From Acidobacteriota bacterium (GTDB lineage: Bacteria; Acidobacteriota; Vicinamibacteria; Vicinamibacterales; UBA2999), in the NCBI GenBank assembly GCA_020851565.1, contig JADZCN010000037.1, positions 1 to 64,000 on the forward strand: a stretch of 64,000 bases of DNA. Reading direction: 5' to 3'. The notes under the pieces were generated by a model, which saw only the letters and a program-made list of their open reading frames with translations, did no database searches and had not been told where the DNA came from. This document shows, one piece after another, positions 45,627-52,951 of this stretch (position 1 is its first letter; the number at the start of each line of letters is the position of its first letter). The position numbers and the translations under genes are program-made.

Positions 45627-48596
45627 ATGTCACCAGGGCGTAATGGATGGGATCGTCAGGCGCAGGCCGCCACGCTGGCAGCGTGGGCCCTGCTGGTGGT
45701 GGTGCTGCTGCCGGGCGCGGCGTGGGCGCAGAGCGCCATCGTGGGTGTGGTCAGGGACACGTCGGGTGCCGTCCTTCCCGGCGTGACGGTCGAGGCGGCG
45801 AGCGACGTCCTCATCGAGAAGGTGAAGTCGGCGACGACGGACGCGGGCGGCGCCTACCGAATCGCGGACCTCCGCCCAGGCATCTACTCGGTCGCGTTCA
45901 CGATGCCCGGTTTCAGCACGTTCCGGCGCGACGACCTCCGCCTGACGGCCGAGTTCACCGCCACCATCGACGCGACGCTGGCGGTGGGCACGCTCGAGGA
46001 GACCGTCACCGTCACGGGCGCGTCGCCGGTGGTGGACGTCACGACCGCGACGAAGACCGCCGTGCTCGACCGCGAGGCCATCGATGTCATCCCGACGGGC
46101 CGCAGCATCCAGGGCATGGCGCAGCTCGTGGTCGGCATCAACCTCAGCCTGCCCGACACCGGCGGCGCGCGCGCGATGCAGCAGACCTACATGAACACCC
46201 GCGGCATGACCGCCGCCAACGTCACCACCCTGGTGGACGGCATGATGGTCAACGGCCTCCAGGCCGACGGCGCCATCCAGAGCTACTTCAACGACGCGAT
46301 GAACCAGGAGGTCAGCTACCAGACGGCCGGCATCAGCGCCGAGACCTCGTCGGGCGGCGTGCGGCTCAACATGATTCCCCGCGAGGGCGGCAGCCGCTTC
46401 AGCGGCGACTTCAAGATGGCCATGCGGCCCGGGGACTGGCAGTCGAGCAACCTCACGCAGCGCCACAAGGATCGCGGCCTCGGCGCCGGCAACGCCACCG
46501 ACCGCATCATCGATTACACCTTCGCGCTGGGCGGCCCCGTCAAGAAGGACAGGCTGTGGTTCTTCGCCTCGGCCCGCTACTTCTCGGTGAACAACTACAT
46601 CGCCAACACGTTCTTCGACGACGGCGGCCAGGGTGTGGACGATCAGTACATCAAGAGCGCGATGGCGCGGCTGACGTGGCAGGTGAGCCCGCGCAACAAG
46701 ATCTCGGGCTACTTCGACGAGATCGACAAGTACCGCGGCCACGACATGCAGTCCAACGTGGACCCGGAGACGGCGTCGTGGCAGTGGTTCTCGCCCGCGT
46801 ACCACACGACGGCCGTGAAGTGGACCTCGCCGGTCACCAGCAGCCTGTTCCTCGAGGCCGGCTGGTCGAGCAACCTCGAGTACTACACGAACAGCTACCA
46901 GGACGGCGTCGAGGAGCCCCGGTTCACCGAGGCGTGGTACGCCAAGGCCTCCAGGAGCGATCTCGATCTCGGCCACATCAAGACGGCGCCGTCGTCTCGC
47001 CTGACGGAGAGCCCGGCCCGCTACGCCGTTGCCGGCGCGGCGACCTACGTGCTGGGCCCGCACACCTTCAAGGCGGGCATGCAGATGACGTGGGGCAACT
47101 ACACGCACACCCGCGACGCGAACGCGGATCTGGTGCAGCAGTACCGCAGCTCGTCGACCGGCATCCCGTTCACCGTGCCGGACAGCGTGCTCATCCGCAA
47201 CACGCCCCTCAGCTACGGCGAGCGCCTCAACTACGACCTGGGCTTCTACGTCCAGGATTCCTGGACGCTCAACCGGCTCACGGTCAATGCCGGCGTCCGC
47301 TACGAGCTCCTGAAGGCCCAGGTCCTGGCCGCCGAGTCGCCGGTGGGGCGTTTCGTGCCGGCGCGGACGTTCGAGCCGATCGAGAACCTGCCGAACTGGA
47401 AGGACTGGGCGCCGCGCCTGGCGGTGGTCTACGACCTCTTCGGGAACGGCAGGACGGCCATCAAGGGCTCCATCAACCGCTACAACCTGGCGCGCACGAC
47501 GGGGGTCGCGTCCAGCTACAACCCGCTCCTCAGCCAGACGGCGACGCTCCGCTGGACCGACGTCAACGGCGACGACATCGCCCAGGGCGAGCGCGGCTGC
47601 ACCGGGTATCCGCGCGCGGGGTGCGAGATCAACTTCGCGACGCTCTCCTCGAACTTCGGCATCGCCGCGCTGAACGAGTATGGCGCGTACCCGCGCACCT
47701 GGAACCTCGAGACCGGGCTCGAACTCGAGCAGGAGCTGATGCCGGGCCTGTCGGTCTCCGGCGCCTGGTATCGCGGCGCCTTCAAGAACCTCACGGTGAG
47801 CATCAACCAGAGCTGGTCGCTCAGCGACTACACGGCCTACACGCTCTACAACCCGCTGACGGGCGAGCCGTTCACGGCCTACGCGCGCAGCGCGGCCGCG
47901 CAGGTCCGGCCCACGCGGAACCTCGACACCTACGACCCGGAGCGGCGGCGGGAGTACGACTCGTTCGCCTTGCAGTTCCGCGCCCGGCCCGGCCGCGGCT
48001 CCCAGTTCTTCGGCGGGGTCTCCATCGAGCGCCAGCGCGATGCCTTCTGCACGGCGCCGGACGACCCGAACAAGATCTCCCTGACCGCCGGCGTCTACAA
48101 CACCGACCAGTGGTGCGACGACTTCGCGCACGGCCAGACCCCCTACCGCAAGAACTACAAGCTCGCGGGCAACCTGCCGCCGATCTGGGGTTTCACCGTC
48201 TCCGCCGCGTTCCAGAGCAACCAGCCGCTCACCGCGGGCCGCCGCATGACGGCCACGCGCGGCATCACCCGGTACCCGGCCAACTGCCCGTCCCCCTGCC
48301 CGGCCGGCCAGGTGATCATGCCGACGGCCGTGTTCGCCCAACCGACTCTCACTTTCAACCTCGTGCCCGAGAGCTCGGTCTTCGTGGAGCGCATCACGCA
48401 GCTGGACTTCAAGGTGACCCGGACCTTCCGGTTCAATCGCCTCAGCATCATCCCGACCTTCGAGGTGTTCAACGTGAACAACTCGGACGCGATCATCAGC
48501 TACATCACGACCAATGCGCTCAGCTCGGCGTACCTCGCCCCGAACAGCATCATGCAGGGCCGCCTCTACGGCCTGGGCCTGATGGTGCGCTGGTAG
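45627..48596 (+). CDS. Oar-like TonB-dependent receptor, paralogue 1
   Basis: A 989-residue outer-membrane protein. The signal peptide ends around LLPGAAWAQ. The CarboxypepD_reg-like domain (SAIVGVVRDTSGAVLPGVTV, GGAYRIADLRPGIYSVAF) covers about 33-120, and the TonB-box-like LEETVTVTGASPVVD is followed by the plug (VVGINLSLPDTGGARAMQQT, VTTLVDGMMVNGLQADG). A long barrel with aromatic strands ends at GLGLMVRW (terminal Trp). This is the Oar-like acidobacterial class, often linked to uptake of oligosaccharides or peptides; no SusD is encoded. ATG 45627 follows GAGGAGG. A hairpin at 48609-48641 after the stop may end transcription. Confidence 0.92.
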   Translation: MSPGRNGWDRQAQAATLAAWALLVVVLLPGAAWAQSAIVGVVRDTSGAVLPGVTVEAASDVLIEKVKSATTDAGGAYRIADLRPGIYSVAFTMPGFSTFRRDDLRLTAEFTATIDATLAVGTLEETVTVTGASPVVDVTTATKTAVLDREAIDVIPTGRSIQGMAQLVVGINLSLPDTGGARAMQQTYMNTRGMTAANVTTLVDGMMVNGLQADGAIQSYFNDAMNQEVSYQTAGISAETSSGGVRLNMIPREGGSRFSGDFKMAMRPGDWQSSNLTQRHKDRGLGAGNATDRIIDYTFALGGPVKKDRLWFFASARYFSVNNYIANTFFDDGGQGVDDQYIKSAMARLTWQVSPRNKISGYFDEIDKYRGHDMQSNVDPETASWQWFSPAYHTTAVKWTSPVTSSLFLEAGWSSNLEYYTNSYQDGVEEPRFTEAWYAKASRSDLDLGHIKTAPSSRLTESPARYAVAGAATYVLGPHTFKAGMQMTWGNYTHTRDANADLVQQYRSSSTGIPFTVPDSVLIRNTPLSYGERLNYDLGFYVQDSWTLNRLTVNAGVRYELLKAQVLAAESPVGRFVPARTFEPIENLPNWKDWAPRLAVVYDLFGNGRTAIKGSINRYNLARTTGVASSYNPLLSQTATLRWTDVNGDDIAQGERGCTGYPRAGCEINFATLSSNFGIAALNEYGAYPRTWNLETGLELEQELMPGLSVSGAWYRGAFKNLTVSINQSWSLSDYTAYTLYNPLTGEPFTAYARSAAAQVRPTRNLDTYDPERRREYDSFALQFRARPGRGSQFFGGVSIERQRDAFCTAPDDPNKISLTAGVYNTDQWCDDFAHGQTPYRKNYKLAGNLPPIWGFTVSAAFQSNQPLTAGRRMTATRGITRYPANCPSPCPAGQVIMPTAVFAQPTLTFNLVPESSVFVERITQLDFKVTRTFRFNRLSIIPTFEVFNVNNSDAIISYITTNALSSAYLAPNSIMQGRLYGLGLMVRW

Positions 48597-48701
48597 CCCC
48601 CCTCCCTCACGGGCGTCCCGCTGTGCCGGCGGGGCGCCCGTCGCCCGGTCCAATCTGCTGCCCGCATGAGGCCCATGCGGCAGGTTGATTGACGACAATC
48701 G

Positions 48702-48730
48702 TTGACGAATCGATGACGGCGCGTTACATT
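48702..48730 (+). promoter_or_regulatory. Sigma-70-type promoter of TonB receptor 2
   Basis: TTGACG (48702-48707) and TACATT (48725-48730) are 17 bp apart, about 130 bp before ATG 48859, mirroring the promoters at 45468 and 55304. Confidence 0.72.
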
Positions 48731-48858
48731 CCGCCTCGTCCTTAGTGGGGGCAGGCCCGCCCGGGCCTTTCATTCCTCTCATCGGCTGGCATTTCTACGG
48801 GTTCGTCCGTTCGGCGTTCGTCTGTTCCAACCGGTTGGCAGAACCAGGAGGAGGCGCG

Positions 48859-51800
48859 ATGTCAGCTGTCAGTCTTCTGAGGCGCAGTGTCAGTGGGCTT
48901 GCCGTGGCCCTGGCCTTCATGGCCGTTGCCCCGGCGACGTTCGCCCAGAGTGCGTTCACCGGCGTGGCGCGCGACACCAGCGGGGGCGTGCTGCCGGGCG
49001 TGACCGTGGAGGTGGCCAGCCCGGTGCTCATCGAGGGGGCGAAGAGCGCGGTCACGGACGCGTCGGGCGCGTATCGCATCGTCGACCTGCGGCCGGGCAC
49101 CTACACGGTGACGTTCTCGCTGCCCGGCTTCAAGACCGCGCGGTTCGAGGGCGTGGAGCTGCGCACCGATTTCACCGCGACGTTCAACGCGAACCTCGAA
49201 GTCGGCGCCCTGGAGGAGTCGGTGACGGTGACCGGGGCCTCGCCGGTCGTGGACATGTCGAGCAACGCGAAGGTGGAGGTGCTGACGCGGGAGGTGCTGG
49301 ACCAGGTGCCGACGGGGCGCAACATCCAGGCCTATGCGCAGCTGGTGAGCGGGGTGAGCCTGAACGTGCCGGACGTGGGCGGGTCGCGGGGGATGCAGCA
49401 GACCTACATGTCGACGCGGGGGCTGACCTCGGCGAACAACATCGTGACGGTGGACGGGTTGATGGTGAACGGGCTCGACGGAGACGGGGCCGTGCAGCAG
49501 TACTTCAACCAGGCGATGGTGCAGGAGATGTCGTACCAGACGAGCGGCGCGGGGGCGGATGTGTCGCCGGGCGGCGTGCGGATGGCGATTGTGGCGAAGG
49601 ACGGCGGCAACCAGTTCAGCGGGGCGTTCTTCGCGGGGTACACGACGGGCGACTGGATGTCGAACAACCTGAGCCAGGACCTCATCGACCGGGGGCTGCG
49701 GGCGGCCGGGGGGATCGACCGGATCTACGACTTCAACGTGGGGATTGGCGGGCCGATCAAGCGGGACCGGCTGTGGTTCTTCGGATCGGCGCGGGCCTGG
49801 TCGGTGGATGCGCCCATCGCCAACACGTTCTACACCCCGGAGAACCTGCCGTACGCGCAGGGCTTCGCGCAGTGTCGGACCGGCGCTCTCGAGTGCGAGC
49901 AGGGGATCGACGACCAGAGCATCGAGAGCGCGCTGCTGCGCTTCACGTGGCAGGTGAGTGCGAAGCACAAGATCTCGGCGTATTACGACGAGATCAACAA
50001 GTATCGCGGGCACGGGATGAACGCGGGAGACGACCCGCGGACCTCGTCGCAGATCTGGACCTCGCCGCGGTACAACTCGGCAGCGCTGAAGTACACGGGG
50101 ACGCTCAGCAGCAGCCTGCTGCTCGAGGGCGGCTACTCGTTCAACTACGAGGAGTACGTCATCACCAACCAGGACGGCGTGAACAAGACGCCGTTCTCGC
50201 CGGAATGGTACGCGGGCGCCAGCCGTCGTGACGCGAACCAGGCGACGTTGTACAGCGGCCTCGCCAACTGGGGCGGCCGCTACCCGGATCGGTTCGCGCT
50301 GGCCGGGTCGCTCTCGTACGTCACCGGCTCGCACAACTTCAAGGTGGGCATCCAGGACAACTGGGGTCCCTACATCAACACCCGTGAGGCCAATGCCGAC
50401 CTGCAGCAGGTCTACCTGTCGGGCGTTCCCAATTCCGTGACGATCTACAACACGCCGCTCCGGTACAAGGACAGCCTGGTGGCCGACATCGGCATCTACG
50501 CGCAGGACACGTGGACCCTGGATCGGTTGACGGTGAACGCCGGTATCCGGTGGGAGTACATGGACGCGGAGGTGTCCGCGTCCACGTCGGGCCACGGCCG
50601 CTTCGTGCCGGAGCGCACCTTCGATGCCATCCCCATGCCCGTCTGGAAGGACTTCGCGCCGCGCTTCGGCGTGGTCTACGACCTGTTCGGCAATGCGAAG
50701 ACCGCCGTCAAGTTCGGCATCAACCGGTACAACGAGTCGCGGACCACCCAGTTCGCCGGCCGCTACAACCCGCTGACCCTGTCGAGTGCCAGCCTGAACT
50801 GGACCGACCTCGACGGCGATGACGTCGCCGACGGCGAGATCGGCTGCACCTACCTGACGGCGGGCTGCGAAATCAACTTCGCCCAGATGCCGCGCAACTT
50901 CGGCATCCGCTCGCTCAACACCGTCGATCCCGACTTCCAGCGCACGTACAACTGGGAGACGACCGTGGGCGTGCAGCACGAGCTGCTCCCCCGCGTGTCG
51001 GTGTCGGCCACCTGGTACCGGCGCGCGTTCCACGACTTGCGCGTGACGGACAACCTGCTGCGCTCGATGAGCGACTACCGCGCCGTGGACGTCGTGAGCC
51101 CCCTGGACGGATCGGTGTTCCCGGTCTACACGGTGAACCCCTCCGTGCAGGCCCTGGTGGACAATTTCGACACCAACGCCACCGACGGCTTCGAGCAGGT
51201 CTACAACGGGTTCGACATCACCTTCGACGCGCGGCTGCCGCGCGGCGGCACGATGTTCGGCGGCTTCACGACCGAGCGCACGATGCGCGTCGTCTGCGGC
51301 GAGCCGGACGACCCGAACATGCTCCGCTTCTGCGACGATGCGGACAACGACATCCCGTGGCGCCCGCAGATGAAGGTGTCGGGGACGTATCCGCTGTTCT
51401 GGGGCATCCAGGTGAGCGGCGCGTTCCAGAGCCTGGCGGGCCGCGCGCTCGGCGGCTACGTCACCACGCCGGTCAACAAGATCAACGGCCCGGGCTACGG
51501 CGACGTCGGCAGCCCGGCCGGGACGTCGTGGCTCATCACCCGTGCGACACGGTACCCGAACGCGCCGTGCAACGCGCCGTGCGTGCCGGGCGGGCTCGTG
51601 GTGCCGAACCTCACGGAAACGTCCATCACGGTGCCGCTCGTGGCGCCGGGTACCGAGTTCCTGGACCGCATCACGCAGTTCGACCTGAGCTTCGCCAAGT
51701 GGTTCGGCCTGGGCGGCAACCGCCGCCTGCAGGGACAGCTGGACATCTTCAACGTGTTCAACGCCAATCCCGTGCTCGGGGTGCAGTCGGTGAACTTCGG

Positions 51801-51876
51801 CACGGCGGCGTACAACCAGCCGAACGGCATCCTGAACGGCCGCACGATGCGTGTGGGCCTGCAGCTGCGCTGGTAG
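48859..51876 (+). CDS. Oar-like TonB-dependent receptor, paralogue 2
   Basis: A 1005-residue paralogue of the receptor at 45627. A signal peptide (LAVALAFMAVAPATFAQ) precedes the regulatory-like domain (SAFTGVARDTSGGVLPGVTV). The plug has SGVSLNVPDVGGSRGMQQTY and NIVTVDGLMVNGLDGDGAVQ. The barrel ends in NQPNGILNGRTMRVGLQLRW. ATG 48859 follows GGAGGAGG. Codons change style inside the gene: roughly 49255-50110 prefers G-ending codons (ggg, gtg, cgg), the rest C-ending. An intrinsic terminator follows at 51901. Ligand unknown; compared with paralogue 3 the N-terminal domain is nearly constant while the barrel differs. Confidence 0.93.
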   Translation: MSAVSLLRRSVSGLAVALAFMAVAPATFAQSAFTGVARDTSGGVLPGVTVEVASPVLIEGAKSAVTDASGAYRIVDLRPGTYTVTFSLPGFKTARFEGVELRTDFTATFNANLEVGALEESVTVTGASPVVDMSSNAKVEVLTREVLDQVPTGRNIQAYAQLVSGVSLNVPDVGGSRGMQQTYMSTRGLTSANNIVTVDGLMVNGLDGDGAVQQYFNQAMVQEMSYQTSGAGADVSPGGVRMAIVAKDGGNQFSGAFFAGYTTGDWMSNNLSQDLIDRGLRAAGGIDRIYDFNVGIGGPIKRDRLWFFGSARAWSVDAPIANTFYTPENLPYAQGFAQCRTGALECEQGIDDQSIESALLRFTWQVSAKHKISAYYDEINKYRGHGMNAGDDPRTSSQIWTSPRYNSAALKYTGTLSSSLLLEGGYSFNYEEYVITNQDGVNKTPFSPEWYAGASRRDANQATLYSGLANWGGRYPDRFALAGSLSYVTGSHNFKVGIQDNWGPYINTREANADLQQVYLSGVPNSVTIYNTPLRYKDSLVADIGIYAQDTWTLDRLTVNAGIRWEYMDAEVSASTSGHGRFVPERTFDAIPMPVWKDFAPRFGVVYDLFGNAKTAVKFGINRYNESRTTQFAGRYNPLTLSSASLNWTDLDGDDVADGEIGCTYLTAGCEINFAQMPRNFGIRSLNTVDPDFQRTYNWETTVGVQHELLPRVSVSATWYRRAFHDLRVTDNLLRSMSDYRAVDVVSPLDGSVFPVYTVNPSVQALVDNFDTNATDGFEQVYNGFDITFDARLPRGGTMFGGFTTERTMRVVCGEPDDPNMLRFCDDADNDIPWRPQMKVSGTYPLFWGIQVSGAFQSLAGRALGGYVTTPVNKINGPGYGDVGSPAGTSWLITRATRYPNAPCNAPCVPGGLVVPNLTETSITVPLVAPGTEFLDRITQFDLSFAKWFGLGGNRRLQGQLDIFNVFNANPVLGVQSVNFGTAAYNQPNGILNGRTMRVGLQLRW

Positions 51877-51900
51877 GGGCTGAGTAGCCTCGTGTTGACG

Positions 51901-51939
51901 TCCCGGAGGGCGCCCGCGCCTCCCCTCCGGGACCTTTTT
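51901..51939 (+). terminator. Intrinsic terminator of TonB receptor 2
   Basis: TCCCGGAGGG (51901-51910) pairs with CCCTCCGGGA (51923-51932), followed by CC and five T. It lies 25 bases after the receptor stop. A near-copy is at 52242-52283. Confidence 0.88.
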
Positions 51940-52097
51940 GCGCAGGGGGCGCACCTGCCGTTCTGCGGCTCGCCGATCCCATCGTCCCATCGAGCCTGTA
52001 GTTCCGCGTCCGGATCGGCTGTATTGCGCCTCCGGCCCTTCGCGTTTCAAGCTGCCCCGTTCGAGGGCGTGTGGCTGCGACGGCCGCACGCCGACGT

Positions 52098-52161
52098 GAA
52101 CCAGCCGAACGGCATCCTGAACGACCGCACGCTGCGGGTGGGCCTGCAGCTGCGGTGGTAG
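52098..52161 (+). pseudogene. Tail remnant of a deleted fourth TonB receptor gene
   Basis: The last 20 or so codons of a receptor (NQPNGILNDRTLRVGLQLRW and stop) stand alone, almost identical to the end of the gene at 48859-51876. No receptor sequence precedes them. The 157 bp before (51941-52097) show no recognised gene. A terminator copy follows. This indicates that a tandem copy was once present and most of it was deleted. The remaining part of the gap 51877-52446 holds terminators and a repeat arm. Confidence 0.85.
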
Positions 52162-52241
52162 GGACGCGGCTGCCTCGCGGCCTGCCGGGAACGGCAGCGC
52201 CCGAGGCGCGAAGCGAGCAAAGCCAGCTCGCTTTGCTTGAT

Positions 52242-52283
52242 GTCCCGGAGGGGCTCCGCGCCTGCTGCCTCCGGGACTTTTTT
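52242..52283 (+). terminator. Intrinsic terminator following the receptor-tail remnant
   Basis: GTCCCGGAGG (52242-52251) pairs with CCTCCGGGAC (52268-52277), followed by six T. It is the same stem as at 51901 with a different loop and spacing, 80 bases after the remnant stop. Confidence 0.88.
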
Positions 52284-52288
52284 GTTGG

Positions 52289-52406
52289 GTGCAGGGGTGC
52301 AGGGGGGCACGGGTGCAGGGGGCTGCACGGGTGCAGGGTGCAGGGGTGCACGGGTGCAGGGTGCACGGTGCACGGGTGCAGGGTGAACGGGCGCACGGGT
52401 GCGTCG
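52289..52406. repeat. GGTGCAGGG tandem array, left arm of the second four-helix-bundle cassette
   Basis: About twelve irregular units of 7-9 bp (GGTGCAGGG, GGTGCACGG) follow the terminator and end 40 bases before the four-helix-bundle start codon. The complementary array lies at 52846-52950. Confidence 0.88.
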
Positions 52407-52446
52407 TCCCCGCGGTCTTGGCGCGGGAGTTGCTCCTCCACCGGGC

Positions 52447-52824
52447 ATGGGAGCCCGAGACTTCACCGAACTGGCGGCGTGGCAGCTGGCACACGAACTT
52501 CGCCTGATGGTTCTCGCAATAACCGAAAGGTCACCGGCCCGGCGAGATCTCAGGTTCTGCGATCAATGCAAGGACGCCGCCAGGTCCGCGACCAACAACA
52601 TCGCCGAAGGCTTCGGCCGGTACCGTCACCGCGACTTCGCCCGGTTCCTGCGCATCGCAACGGGCTCCTTGCACGAGGTCCGAGACCACCTGCTCGACGG
52701 ACACGCGCGGGGCTATGTCACCGACGAGGAGCTCGCGCGGGGAACCCGGCTCAGCAAACGGGCCGCTGGCGCGACGGGGGCCCTCATTCGTTACCTCACA
52801 AGCAATCCGGACCCGTCGGGGTAG
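52447..52824 (+). CDS. Four-helix bundle protein (S23/IVP, TIGR02436-like), second locus
   Basis: A 125-residue helical protein starting MGARDFTELAAWQLAHELR, with the core CKDAARSATNNIAEGFGRYR, then HRDFARFLRIATGSLHEV, GYVTDEELARG and LIRYLTSNP. It is clearly homologous to the protein at 11877-12245 but far from identical, so the two loci are not a recent duplication. Both genes are single and flanked by inverted tandem arrays, but the array units differ (9 bp TGCACCCTT here, 10 bp GGTGCGGGC there). A GCCACCT/AGGTGGC hairpin follows directly after the stop. No reverse transcriptase or rRNA gene is near, so neither a retroelement nor an rRNA intervening sequence is indicated. Confidence 0.88.
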   Translation: MGARDFTELAAWQLAHELRLMVLAITERSPARRDLRFCDQCKDAARSATNNIAEGFGRYRHRDFARFLRIATGSLHEVRDHLLDGHARGYVTDEELARGTRLSKRAAGATGALIRYLTSNPDPSG

Positions 52825-52845
52825 CCACCTCGGTCGACGAGGTGG

Positions 52846-52950
52846 CCTTGCACCCTTGCACCCCTGCACCCTTGCACCCTTGCACCCCTGCACCCTTGCA
52901 CCCTTGCACCCCTGCACCCGTGCACCCCTGCACCCCTGCACCCTTGCACC
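52846..52950. repeat. TGCACCCTT tandem array, right arm of the cassette
   Basis: About eleven 9-bp units (TTGCACCCT, TGCACCCCT), reverse complement of the array at 52289-52406. It stops one base before the stop codon of the GT-C/TPR gene (52952). Confidence 0.9.
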
Positions 52951-52951
52951 C

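Noticed and set aside
51892..52161. Open frame ending in the receptor tail as a small gene
   Set aside because: Only the last 20 or so codons resemble a protein, and they are a receptor remnant; the upstream part has no similarity or ribosome site.
11668..52950. Four-helix-bundle genes as part of a diversity-generating retroelement or an rRNA intervening sequence
   Set aside because: No reverse transcriptase, template/variable repeat pair or rRNA gene is nearby; only the fold family is shared.
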